This document shows, one piece after another, positions 36,031-45,299 of a DNA stretch of 64,000 nucleotides. The notes under the pieces were generated by a model that was given only the letters and a program-made list of their open reading frames with translations, was not told the DNA's origin and did not search any database. Each line of letters begins with the position of its first letter. The stretch's first letter is position 1. This DNA comes from Bacteroidia bacterium (lineage in GTDB: Bacteria; Bacteroidota; Bacteroidia; Bacteroidales; Paludibacteraceae). The stretch lies in the NCBI GenBank assembly GCA_009930305.1, contig RZYM01000003.1:1-64000 (forward strand). The letters run 5' to 3'. The translations under genes were made by a program, and so were the position numbers.

Positions 36031-36829
36031 TTTTTTAAAACGAGCGTTTATACTTTTATTGTTATGTGTAGGCATTACAGTTTCTGCGCAGAATAGCTTA
36101 TTAAAAGATGCGTTTTATGAGTTAAGACATGCAGAAAATGATAGTATAGCTATATCGGTCAATGAAAAATTCTCGTCTATTTTAGGACAATATTTAAAAG
36201 AAGATTCTGCATTCGACGCATCATTCGATGATTTGACTGAATTAGGAACAGTATATTCTGATGATAATAAAGTCAGAATAATTTCATGGAATTATGTACT
36301 TTCTGATGGCCTTTTTGGCTATGGAACATACGTGTTATATAGACCAAAGAAAAACAAACCGACATCTATTTACTATCTATCTTCCAATAATCCAACAAAA
36401 CCAAATATAAACCATAAATACGATGCGAATAATTGGTACGGATGTTTGTATTATAAAGTGTTCGCATATAAAAAAGATTATCTCGTTTTAGGATACAGCA
36501 CTTATAATGATATTAGTAAAATTAAATTAATTGATGTTTTGCACATCGGTAATAAAAACATTTCTTTGGGCAGTGAAATCTTTAGACTTGATGAAAATTC
36601 AAAGCAAAAACAACAAAGAGTCGTTTTTGAATATAGTGCAAATGTTCAAATGAATTTAGACTACGACAAAACAAGCAGGCATTTTGTATTTGATCATTTA
36701 TCACCCGAAGAACCTGATTTAGAAGGTATGTATCAGTATTATGGCCCCGACTTTACTTTCGATGCATTAAAACTAAAAAAAAAAGTGTGGACTCTACAAA
36801 CAGATGTGGATATAAAAAACAAGCAGTAG
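36017..36829 (+). CDS. Secreted protein of unknown function
   Basis: The 270-residue protein has a signal peptide (about 1-24, cleavage after VSAQ). A helical first part (LLKDAFYELRHAENDS) leads into a strand-rich region (WNYVLSDGLFGYGTYVLYR, NWYGCLYYKVFAYKKDYLVLGY). Similar secreted proteins occur in other Bacteroidales as far as I recall, but I know no function. It starts inside the end of ygiQ and ends 2 bases before DPP III, so it is translationally coupled in the operon. Confidence 0.8.
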   Translation: MVINNFLKRAFILLLLCVGITVSAQNSLLKDAFYELRHAENDSIAISVNEKFSSILGQYLKEDSAFDASFDDLTELGTVYSDDNKVRIISWNYVLSDGLFGYGTYVLYRPKKNKPTSIYYLSSNNPTKPNINHKYDANNWYGCLYYKVFAYKKDYLVLGYSTYNDISKIKLIDVLHIGNKNISLGSEIFRLDENSKQKQQRVVFEYSANVQMNLDYDKTSRHFVFDHLSPEEPDLEGMYQYYGPDFTFDALKLKKKVWTLQTDVDIKNKQ

Positions 36830-36831
36830 AT

Positions 36832-38760
36832 ATGAATACAAGCGATTTTACATATAAAGTTGATAGATTTGCCGATATAGAAGTACTTAGGTACCTTGTT
36901 CCGGATTTTGAAAAACTTACACTGAAACAAAAAATATTGATATACTATTTGTCAGAAGCAGCATTATGTGGTCGTGATATATTGTTTGATCAAAATAATC
37001 AATACAATCTATGGATTCGTAAAACATTAGAAAATATATATATTAATTATGTAGGTAATCGTAATTGTCCTGAATTCTTGAGTTTTGAAGAATATTTGAA
37101 GCGTATATGGTTTTCGAATGGAATACATCACCACTATTCTACCAATAAAATAGAGCCATCATTTAATGAGGATTATTTTGAGCATCTTTTAAAGTCCATC
37201 AATTTTGAGGGTGATGAAAACTTGCTCAAGTCATTGATATTCAATAAAAATCTAGCTGCAAAAAGAGTTAATCTTGAACAGAACACCGATTTAATAACAA
37301 GTTCAGCTAACAATTTCTACAGAAACATAACACAAAAAGAAACAGAAGATTTTTATGCTTCTATTACAAATCCTAACGATAAAACTCCTATTTCATATGG
37401 ATTAAATAGCCGCCTGGAGAAAGCAGAAGATGATACCATTACCGAAAAGGTATGGAAACTTAATGGAGAGTATTCAAAAGCAATTGTACACATCATCGCA
37501 CACTTAGATAGTGCAATGGATTATGCAGAAAATGAAAAGCAAAAGCAGGTAATACAAAGTTTAATAGAGTTTTATAAAAGTGGAGATTTAAAGAAGTTTG
37601 ACGAATATTCAATCTTGTGGGTAGAAGACACTGTATCGCAAGTAGATTTTGTAAACGGATTTATAGAAACATACGGAGATCCTCTCGGGTATAAAGCCAG
37701 TTGGGAATCTATAGTAAATTTCAGAAACGAAGAAGCCACTAAACGAACTCATATTATTAGTAAGAATGCGCAATGGTTTGAAGATCACTCACCTATAAAT
37801 AAAGAATTTAAAAAAGAAACAGTACGTGGCGTTTCTGCAAAGGTTATTACAAATGCGATGCTTGGAGGCGATTGTTACCCTGCTACTCCAATAGGCATTA
37901 ACTTGCCAAATGCAAATTGGATTCGGCAAATTTATGGTTCAAAATCAGTTACTATAGAAAACATCATGGAGGCTTACAATAAAGCATCTTATGGTAATGG
38001 ATTTGCTGAAGAGTTTTATGATAACGATCAGGATATACAAGCATGGTATACTTATGGTTTTGCTACCGACGTATTACATACAGATTTACACGAATGTTTA
38101 GGACATGGATCCGGGCAATTACTACCTGGTGTTTCACAAGATGCTTTAAAAGCCTATGGTGCAACATTAGAAGAAGCAAGAGCAGATCTGTTTGGACTAT
38201 ATTATATGGCAGATCCTATAATGATGGAACTCAATTTATTACCCAATGTAAATGCTTATAAAGCTGCATATTACAGATATTTATTAAACGGTTTAATGAC
38301 ACAATCGGTTCGCATATCAATTGGCGAAAACATAGAGGAATCCCATATGCGCAATCGCCAATTGATAGCTAAATATGTATACGAAAAGGGTTTGCCTGAG
38401 AAAGTAGCAGAGTTGATTAATAAAAATGGGAAAACATATCTTGTTATTAATGATTACGAACGTTTGAGACAACTATTTGGCGATCTATTGGCAGAAGTGC
38501 AAAGAATAAAATCAGAAGGTGATTATGAAGCAGGTAAAGATTTGGTTGAAAAATATGCAATCAAAATTAATCCCGAACTTCATAAAGAAGCCATAGAGCG
38601 ATATAAAAAATTAGATATTGCCCCTTATCGTGGTTTTGTTAACCCTGTATATTTATTAAAAAAAGATTCAAACGGAAAGATTATTGATGTAGTTCCAACA
38701 TACGAAGAAGACTTTGTAGAGCAGATGTTAAGGTACTCAAAATATTACTCCTTCTTGTAA
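36832..38760 (+). CDS. Dipeptidyl peptidase III (family M49)
   Basis: The 642-residue zinc peptidase has the Bacteroidota form of the metal motif, HECLGH (about 420-425; most families have HELLGH). The second motif EEARAD (about 447) supplies the third zinc ligand and fixes the family. It releases dipeptides from the N-terminus of short peptides. No signal peptide is present, so it is cytoplasmic. The reading frame extends back to 36787, but that overlaps the previous gene; ATG 36832 is preferred. Confidence 0.95.
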   Translation: MNTSDFTYKVDRFADIEVLRYLVPDFEKLTLKQKILIYYLSEAALCGRDILFDQNNQYNLWIRKTLENIYINYVGNRNCPEFLSFEEYLKRIWFSNGIHHHYSTNKIEPSFNEDYFEHLLKSINFEGDENLLKSLIFNKNLAAKRVNLEQNTDLITSSANNFYRNITQKETEDFYASITNPNDKTPISYGLNSRLEKAEDDTITEKVWKLNGEYSKAIVHIIAHLDSAMDYAENEKQKQVIQSLIEFYKSGDLKKFDEYSILWVEDTVSQVDFVNGFIETYGDPLGYKASWESIVNFRNEEATKRTHIISKNAQWFEDHSPINKEFKKETVRGVSAKVITNAMLGGDCYPATPIGINLPNANWIRQIYGSKSVTIENIMEAYNKASYGNGFAEEFYDNDQDIQAWYTYGFATDVLHTDLHECLGHGSGQLLPGVSQDALKAYGATLEEARADLFGLYYMADPIMMELNLLPNVNAYKAAYYRYLLNGLMTQSVRISIGENIEESHMRNRQLIAKYVYEKGLPEKVAELINKNGKTYLVINDYERLRQLFGDLLAEVQRIKSEGDYEAGKDLVEKYAIKINPELHKEAIERYKKLDIAPYRGFVNPVYLLKKDSNGKIIDVVPTYEEDFVEQMLRYSKYYSFL

Positions 38761-38822
38761 CGTTTGCGTAGTTTTTTGGTCGATTTTAGATGACAAAAAC
38801 TTTCATACAATTGTAGAATTGC

Positions 38823-38831
38823 TACATTTGC
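38823..38831 (+). promoter_or_regulatory. -7 promoter element of malQ
   Basis: TACATTTGC, the same variant as at the amylase promoter, lies 18 bases before the malQ ATG. Confidence 0.6.
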
Positions 38832-38849
38832 TTATTAAACATTATTGTA

Positions 38850-41570
38850 ATGCCTAAACAAACTATGAAAGTCTCTTTTAACATCAATTACAACACAAAA
38901 TGGGGTCAAAGACTATTTATTGTCGGCTCAATTTCTCCTTTAGGTAAGGGTTTATACACTAAGGCTCTTCCTATGAAATTTGTCGAAAACGGTCAGTGGA
39001 CTGCATCAATCGACATAAAAAAACCGGAGAAATTCACATATAGATATTTTATATTTGGCGATGATAAACAGTTTATAAGTGAATGGGGAGGCCATAGAGA
39101 AATCGCATTGGAAGCAAACTGCGACTACCTCATTGATGACACATGGCGCACTAATGGTGTTGATAAGACATTCTACTCATCTGCATTTACCAAAGGTATT
39201 ATAGCGAGAAAGAATGTGGCGAAAAAAAACGTACTACCAAAATCAGACAAAATATTACAATTTAACTTACCTGCACCAAGGGTATCTAACGAATTATCAA
39301 TTGCTATTGTTGGCAATTGCAAAGAATTAGGAAACTGGAATGAAGGAAATGCTGTTGTGATGAATGATAAAGACTTCCCTACTTGGACAGCTTCAATTAA
39401 TGCCGATAAATTACCTGATGTAATTGAATATAAATACATTCTTTATAATGTTAAAGAAAAGATTGCTATATCATGGGAAAGCGGTAATAATCGTAGCTTG
39501 AACATTAAAAATACTGATAGCGCATTTTACATTAAAAATGATGAGGTTTTTAGGTATTCAATAGCAAATTGGAAATGTACAGGAGTTGCAATACCTGTTT
39601 TTTCTTTAAGAACTAAAAATAGTTTCGGTATAGGTGAATTTTCCGATTTAAAATTAATGGTTGATTGGGTAAAATCAACAGGTCAAAAAATAATACAAAC
39701 ATTACCTATTAACGATACTACACGTTTCCATACAAATGCAGATTCGTATCCATATAGTAGTATAACTGTAATGGGTTTGCATCCTATATACATCAATCCG
39801 TTTGAAATAGGAAAAATAAATGACGGCAAAAAATATAAAGAATTTGAGGAACTAAGAAATCTTTATAATAAGAGCACCACGGTTATGTATAAGGAAGTTG
39901 CCGAAGCGAAATGGGAATATTTCCGTTTAATATATAAGCAAGAAGGTGCAAAAGTTATGGCTAGTAAAGAATATGCCAAATTCTTGAAAGAAAACAAAGA
40001 TTGGTTATATCCTTACGCAGCATTTTGCTTTTTACGCGATAAAAATGATACTTCAAGTTTCCGCAATTGGGAACAATACTCGGTTTACGACAAACAGAGC
40101 ATAGAAAATATCTTTGAAGATGCAGAAACTGCTGAAGAAGCTAATATACATTTATATCTTCAATATAACGCACACATTCAATTATTGGCTGCATCAGATT
40201 ATGCCCGTCAAAATGGTGTGGTATTAAAAGGCGATATTCCTATAGGAATTAGTCCTGATAGTGTGGAAGCTTGGATGGAACCTGAATTGTTCAATCTTGA
40301 TAGCCAAGCAGGTGCACCACCTGACCCATTCTCAGAAACAGGTCAAAACTGGGGATTCCCGACCTACAATTGGGATGAAATGGAACGTGATGGATATCGT
40401 TGGTGGAAAACGCGTTTCAAGAAGATGGAAACTTATTTCCAAATATATCGAATTGACCATGTGCTGGGCTTTTTTAGAATATGGCGTATGTCAGGTGGTG
40501 ATGTACAAGGCTTGTTAGGACATTTTGATCCGGCACTCCCACTAGACGAAAACGAGATTCGTAATTCCGGAATGTGGTTCGAGTTTCATCGTATGGTACA
40601 CCCATATATTCGTGAATATATTTTGCAAGAAAAATTTGGCAAAAATGCAAGTTTCGTAAAATCTCAATTTTTAGAACTCGTTTCACCTGATGTATATCGC
40701 TTCAAACAAATATTCAATAATCAAAGAAAGATAGAAGCCTACTTTAAAGAAAATAAAGAAGAATTAGGATTGGAAGATGTTTTAGCCGATCAAATGTATA
40801 AAGATTTGTTGGCTTTACATTGCGAGGTACTATTTATTGAAGATAGTAAAGAAAAAGGTAAATTCCATCCTCGTATCGGTTTGCACAATACATATTCTTA
40901 CAAAGATTTAGATTGGCAAACAAAGAATGCAATAAATCGTTTATACGACGATTTCTATTATCATCGTCATAACGAATTCTGGAAGTCTCAAGCTATGAAG
41001 AAATTGCCTGCATTATTAAGCGCTACAGATATGTTGGTATGTGCAGAAGACTTAGGCATGATTCCGGAATGTGTACCTCATGTAATGAAAGATTTGTATA
41101 TGTTAAGCTTGGAGATTGAACGTATGCCGAAAGATCCAAAAGAAGAATTCGTAAATATGAATAATGTTCCATATTTATCGGTTTGCACATCTTCAACTCA
41201 CGATATGTCTCCTATACGTACATGGTGGAATGAAAATAGAAACTTAACTCAACATTACTACAATAACGTATTAGGTGAATGGGGATCAGCTCCTGATAAT
41301 TGTGAGCCATGGATATGCGAGAAAATAGTAAATCGACACATCTACTCTCCTGCTATGCTGGTGATACTGCCATTCCAAGATTGGATTTCAATTAATGGAA
41401 AATATCGCAGAACGGATGCTAATGAAGAGCGTATCAATATTCCATCAGATTCACATCATTTTTGGTGTTACAGAATGCATTTGTCAATAGAAGATTTATT
41501 ACATTGTAAAGACCTGAATCATAAAATATTAGATATGTCTAATAATAGTGGACGTAATGTAAAGATGTAA
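38850..41570 (+). CDS. malQ: 4-alpha-glucanotransferase (GH77) with N-terminal starch-binding domains
   Basis: The 906-residue cytoplasmic enzyme has two tandem CBM20-like domains (about 1-105 and 130-245; each with a W-G or G-N-W pattern) before the GH77 barrel. Catalytic landmarks are YRIDHVLGFF with the nucleophile near 536, AEDLG with the acid near 733, and STHDMSP with the third acid near 784. It transfers glucan segments between maltodextrins. The same promoter variant as the secreted amylase suggests, weakly, joint control. Confidence 0.94.
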   Translation: MPKQTMKVSFNINYNTKWGQRLFIVGSISPLGKGLYTKALPMKFVENGQWTASIDIKKPEKFTYRYFIFGDDKQFISEWGGHREIALEANCDYLIDDTWRTNGVDKTFYSSAFTKGIIARKNVAKKNVLPKSDKILQFNLPAPRVSNELSIAIVGNCKELGNWNEGNAVVMNDKDFPTWTASINADKLPDVIEYKYILYNVKEKIAISWESGNNRSLNIKNTDSAFYIKNDEVFRYSIANWKCTGVAIPVFSLRTKNSFGIGEFSDLKLMVDWVKSTGQKIIQTLPINDTTRFHTNADSYPYSSITVMGLHPIYINPFEIGKINDGKKYKEFEELRNLYNKSTTVMYKEVAEAKWEYFRLIYKQEGAKVMASKEYAKFLKENKDWLYPYAAFCFLRDKNDTSSFRNWEQYSVYDKQSIENIFEDAETAEEANIHLYLQYNAHIQLLAASDYARQNGVVLKGDIPIGISPDSVEAWMEPELFNLDSQAGAPPDPFSETGQNWGFPTYNWDEMERDGYRWWKTRFKKMETYFQIYRIDHVLGFFRIWRMSGGDVQGLLGHFDPALPLDENEIRNSGMWFEFHRMVHPYIREYILQEKFGKNASFVKSQFLELVSPDVYRFKQIFNNQRKIEAYFKENKEELGLEDVLADQMYKDLLALHCEVLFIEDSKEKGKFHPRIGLHNTYSYKDLDWQTKNAINRLYDDFYYHRHNEFWKSQAMKKLPALLSATDMLVCAEDLGMIPECVPHVMKDLYMLSLEIERMPKDPKEEFVNMNNVPYLSVCTSSTHDMSPIRTWWNENRNLTQHYYNNVLGEWGSAPDNCEPWICEKIVNRHIYSPAMLVILPFQDWISINGKYRRTDANEERINIPSDSHHFWCYRMHLSIEDLLHCKDLNHKILDMSNNSGRNVKM

Positions 41571-41587
41571 TTAAAATATCAAATTTG

Positions 41588-41620
41588 AAGCCGGTACATA
41601 TAATTATGTATCGGCTTTTT
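41588..41620 (+). terminator. Terminator after malQ
   Basis: A 13-bp stem with one G-U pair (41588-41600 with 41605-41617) and a 4-base loop, followed by a T run. It also faces the convergent nitroreductase gene. Confidence 0.85.
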
Positions 41621-41639
41621 TATTGAATTATTTTTATGC

Positions 41640-42377
41640 TTAAAACAAAAAACCTTGATTTTTAATAGCCTCTAAGAGTCGTTTAGAAAAAGCCTCGTTA
41701 TTATCTTTATTATACCTTATGTCGGTAAATACTTGAGCCAAACTTTCTTTTTTATTTTCAAGAACAAATTTTTGCATTTCGGGCAATGATTCTTTATAAG
41801 CGTACATTTCTTTAATATCTTTATTATCATTGTATATCTCATAATGAATCAATCCTTCTATAGGAAGTCTGTCTGTCTGAGCAGGTTGCTCATCAGGATA
41901 GCCTAAAGTAATAGTTGTAATGGGAATGACTAATGATGGCAATTCTAAAATATCGATAATCTCTTGCGCCATATAGTTGGTTGTTCCAAGATAACAGATG
42001 CCTAAGCCTTTAGATTCAGCTGCAATAGTAAATGTTTGGGCTGCTAACAATGTATCTGTAGCTGCCGAAAAGAATGACAAAAAATTATTATACGCCGGTT
42101 TTGCATTACTGAGTTCGCACCATTTTGAAAAACGTCTAAAATCCGCACAGAAAGTCAAAACAACAGGAGCTTCCGTAATCATTGCTTGATTAAAGTGACA
42201 TGGCAATAATTCCTGTTTTTTTTTGACATCGCGAGTTATTATTACGCTATATGTCTGCATATTACCTGTGTTTGATGTTCTAAATGCTGTTTCAAACAAT
42301 TCGTTTAATAACTCATTCGAAATATCTTTAGATAAATATTTTCTTACTGAGTATCTGTGTCTTATAAAATTTTGCAT
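41640..42377 (-). CDS. Nitroreductase family flavoprotein (NfsA/FRP-like)
   Basis: The 245-residue protein begins with the nitroreductase signature RHRYSVRKYLSKDI and has the FMN-binding TSNTGNMQTYSV near 35 and GICYLGTTNYMAQEI near 125. The C-terminal extension after 180 is typical of NADPH-dependent oxygen-insensitive nitroreductases (NfsA/FRP). It reduces nitro compounds or flavins. The physiological substrate is unknown. It is a single gene with its own promoter. Confidence 0.9.
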   Translation of the reverse strand: MQNFIRHRYSVRKYLSKDISNELLNELFETAFRTSNTGNMQTYSVIITRDVKKKQELLPCHFNQAMITEAPVVLTFCADFRRFSKWCELSNAKPAYNNFLSFFSAATDTLLAAQTFTIAAESKGLGICYLGTTNYMAQEIIDILELPSLVIPITTITLGYPDEQPAQTDRLPIEGLIHYEIYNDNKDIKEMYAYKESLPEMQKFVLENKKESLAQVFTDIRYNKDNNEAFSKRLLEAIKNQGFLF

Positions 42378-42398
42378 AATAATTCAATATTTATGTAT

Positions 42399-42406
42399 CA
42401 AAATTA
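42399..42406 (-). promoter_or_regulatory. -7 promoter element of the nitroreductase gene
   Basis: The minus strand reads TAATTTTG, 21 bases upstream of the ATG at 42377. Confidence 0.45.
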
Positions 42407-42591
42407 GGAAAAGTCTCCGAATTAAAAAAATTTTTTTTTGGAAACTTTTTACGTAGTCATATTTTACATATTACTAATTATCAGTATTTTGAAAAATATT
42501 TTAGAAAATTTCACAATTAATATTCATTTTAATTGTTCATTATTTGTGCAAAAATTTAATGTAAAATATTTGTTATGATAAAAATTTATGC

Positions 42592-42611
42592 CTAACATTG
42601 CAATCTGTTAG
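42592..42611. repeat. Inverted repeat upstream of nrdJ
   Basis: CTAACA and TGTTAG flank an 8-base spacer that contains the palindrome TTGCAA. It lies 69 bases before the nrdJ ATG. A repressor site is possible but unproven. Confidence 0.35.
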
Positions 42612-42679
42612 TGCTAAATTTATTCGGAATATAATATAATGATTAACAACAAAATATTTAACCTTATACCAATAATATT

Positions 42680-45217
42680 ATGAAAGAAAAGAAAACTTAC
42701 ACTTTTGACGAAGCTATGCAAGCATCAACCGACTATTTTGGAGGAGATGAGTTGGCTGCAAAGGTTTGGATTAACAAGTATGCCCTAAAAGATTCTTTCG
42801 GCAATATCTTTGAAAAAACACCTGACGATATGCATCATCGTTTGGCAAATGAGGTTGCTCGTATTGAATCAAATTACCCTAACCCACTTACTGCAGACCA
42901 ATTATTTGATTTGTTTAGACGCTTTAAATATATCGTTCCACAAGGAAGTCCAATGACCGGAATCGGTAACACATACCAAATTGCATCGTTATCAAATTGT
43001 TTTGTAATTGGTTTCGATGGCGAATCCGATTCTTATGGAGCAGTTATTAAAATTGATGAAGAGCAAGTACAATTGATGAAACGCCGTGGTGGTGTTGGTC
43101 ACGATTTATCTCATATCCGTCCTTATGGTTCGCCTGTAAAAAATTCAGCACTTACATCAACAGGTATCGTGCCTTTTATGGAAAGATACTCTAATTCTAC
43201 ACGTGAAGTTGCACAAGATGGTCGTCGTGGAGCTTTAATGTTAAGTGTATCTATTAAACATCCTGATTCAGAATCTTTTATAGATGCAAAACTAGAGCAA
43301 GGTAAAGTAACCGGTGCTAATGTTTCCGTAAAAATCCATGATGATTTTATGGAAGCAGTATTGTCAGAAAGCGAATATAAACAACAATACCCTATCTATT
43401 CAAACACTCCTAAATTCGAGAAGACAATTAATGCCAATGAATTATGGCTAAAAATTGTCCACAATGCATGGAAATCAGCAGAACCGGGAGTTTTGTTCTG
43501 GGATACAATTATTCGCGAATCTTTACCTGATTGCTACAGTGATCTTGGTTATCGTACCGTATCAACAAACCCATGTGGAGAAATCCCTCTATGTCCGTAC
43601 GATAGTTGCAGATTAATTGCTTTAAATTTGTATTCTTATGTTGAAAATCCATTTACAAAAGATGCTTACTTTAATTATGATTTATTTAAGCAACACTCAA
43701 TGTTGGCACAAAAGATAATGGATGATATTATCGACCTTGAGATGGAGAAAATAGATAAGATTATAGGAAAAATCGAATCCGATCCAGAAGCAGAAGAAAT
43801 AAAACTAACAGAAAAAGAATTGTGGCAAAAAATCCGAGACAAAACAGTAAAAGGACGTCGTACAGGCGTTGGAACAACTGGTGAAGGTGATATGTTGGCT
43901 GCTTTAGGTTTACGCTATGGAACAGAAGAAGCTACTTCATTCTCTGAAAATGTACATAAAAATTTAGCATTAGCATGTTATCGCGCTTCAGTTGATATGG
44001 CTAAGGAACGTGGACATTTTGAAGTATACGATGCAACAAGAGAAGTTAATAATCCTTTTGTTCTCAGAATAAAAGAAGCCGATCCTTCACTATATGATGA
44101 TATGGTTAAATATGGTCGTCGTAATATTGCTTGCTTAACAATTGCTCCAACAGGTACTACAAGTATGATGACACAGACCACGTCAGGTATAGAACCTGTT
44201 TTTTTACCTGTTTACAAACGTAGACGTAAGGTTAACCCTAATGATGCAAAAGCACGTGTTGATTTTGTTGACGAAGTTGGTGATAGCTGGGAAGAATATG
44301 TTGTATTCCATCATAAGTTTGTTACGTGGATGGAAGCAAATTCATACCCAACCACAAAAATATATACACAAGAAGAGCTTGACGAACTTATACAAAAATC
44401 TCCATACTACAAATCAACATCTGCAGATATTGATTGGATGCAAAAAGTTCACATGCAAGGTCGTATTCAAAAATGGGTAGACCACTCAATTAGTGTAACA
44501 ATCAATTTGCCTTCTGATGCAACAGAAGAATTGGTTAATGAGTTGTATATAGAGGCTTGGAAATGCGGATGCAAAGGATGCACAGTTTATCGTGACGGTT
44601 CACGTTCCGGTGTTCTCGTTTCAAATAAAAAGACAGACAAACCTGCACCATGCAATTGTTATCCTGAAATCACACCAAAACGTCCTCGCGAACTTGAATG
44701 CGAAGTAGTTCGTTTTCAAAATAATAAAGAGAAATGGATTGCATTTGTAGGTCTATTAAATGGTCGTCCTTACGAAATCTTTACCGGTTTATCTGATGAT
44801 GAAGATGGCTTAATGTTACCAAAGTCAGTAACTACAGGTAAGATTATTCGTAACTATCATGAAGAAACTGGTGTTAAGACATACGATTTCCAATTTACGA
44901 ATAAATATGGTTATAAAATTACCATCGAAGGCTTGTCACATAAATTCAATCCTGAATATTGGAATTATGCAAAATTAATATCAGGCGTACTTCGCTATGG
45001 CATGCCTATCGATCAAATTGTTAGACTTGTAGGTACTCTTCAACTTAATAACGAGTCTATTAATAACTGGAAAATGGGTGTTGAACGTGCATTGAAGAAA
45101 TACATTCCTGATGGCGCTGATACCGGTCAAAAGTGTCCTCATTGTGGTGAAAAGCTCACATTTACAGAAGGTTGCATGAAATGTAACAACTGTGGATACT
45201 CAAAATGCGGTGGATAA
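42680..45217 (+). CDS. nrdJ: Adenosylcobalamin-dependent ribonucleotide reductase (class II)
   Basis: The 845-residue enzyme reduces ribonucleotides using a B12-derived radical. The cysteine in LSNCFVIG (C107) and the NPCGEIPL motif near 297 match the NrdJ active site. The body has the family's MKRRGGVGHDLSHIRP and TGTTSMMTQTTSGIEP segments. The C-terminus has a zinc-ribbon-like set CPHCGEK...CMKCNNCGYSKC, usual for the longer B12 type. It works with or without oxygen but needs cobalamin. A terminator follows. Confidence 0.96.
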   Translation: MKEKKTYTFDEAMQASTDYFGGDELAAKVWINKYALKDSFGNIFEKTPDDMHHRLANEVARIESNYPNPLTADQLFDLFRRFKYIVPQGSPMTGIGNTYQIASLSNCFVIGFDGESDSYGAVIKIDEEQVQLMKRRGGVGHDLSHIRPYGSPVKNSALTSTGIVPFMERYSNSTREVAQDGRRGALMLSVSIKHPDSESFIDAKLEQGKVTGANVSVKIHDDFMEAVLSESEYKQQYPIYSNTPKFEKTINANELWLKIVHNAWKSAEPGVLFWDTIIRESLPDCYSDLGYRTVSTNPCGEIPLCPYDSCRLIALNLYSYVENPFTKDAYFNYDLFKQHSMLAQKIMDDIIDLEMEKIDKIIGKIESDPEAEEIKLTEKELWQKIRDKTVKGRRTGVGTTGEGDMLAALGLRYGTEEATSFSENVHKNLALACYRASVDMAKERGHFEVYDATREVNNPFVLRIKEADPSLYDDMVKYGRRNIACLTIAPTGTTSMMTQTTSGIEPVFLPVYKRRRKVNPNDAKARVDFVDEVGDSWEEYVVFHHKFVTWMEANSYPTTKIYTQEELDELIQKSPYYKSTSADIDWMQKVHMQGRIQKWVDHSISVTINLPSDATEELVNELYIEAWKCGCKGCTVYRDGSRSGVLVSNKKTDKPAPCNCYPEITPKRPRELECEVVRFQNNKEKWIAFVGLLNGRPYEIFTGLSDDEDGLMLPKSVTTGKIIRNYHEETGVKTYDFQFTNKYGYKITIEGLSHKFNPEYWNYAKLISGVLRYGMPIDQIVRLVGTLQLNNESINNWKMGVERALKKYIPDGADTGQKCPHCGEKLTFTEGCMKCNNCGYSKCGG

Positions 45218-45249
45218 TTTGATTAAATAATTAAATACTATGAAAAATA

Positions 45250-45283
45250 AGGGCGGAATCTTTAAGAAACCGCCCTATTTTTT
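45250..45283 (+). terminator. Terminator after nrdJ
   Basis: A 7-bp GC-rich stem (AGGGCGG 45250-45256 with CCGCCCT 45270-45276) with a 13-base loop, followed by a T run. Confidence 0.8.
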
Positions 45284-45299
45284 TATAATAAAGTTAAGA

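Larger units (their letters stand above)
42378..42679. other. Intergenic region between nitroreductase and nrdJ
   Basis: This is 302 bases, very AT-rich, with no ORF that I would call. It contains the minus-strand TAATTTTG box (42399-42406) for the nitroreductase and an inverted repeat CTAACA...TGTTAG (42592-42611) that may be an operator for nrdJ. I looked for a cobalamin-riboswitch core and NrdR-box pairs and saw neither. No clear -7 element for nrdJ was found. Confidence 0.6.

Noticed and set aside
42378-42679. Cobalamin riboswitch or NrdR boxes upstream of nrdJ
   Set aside because: No conserved B12-box core or paired NrdR-type palindromes were visible by eye.
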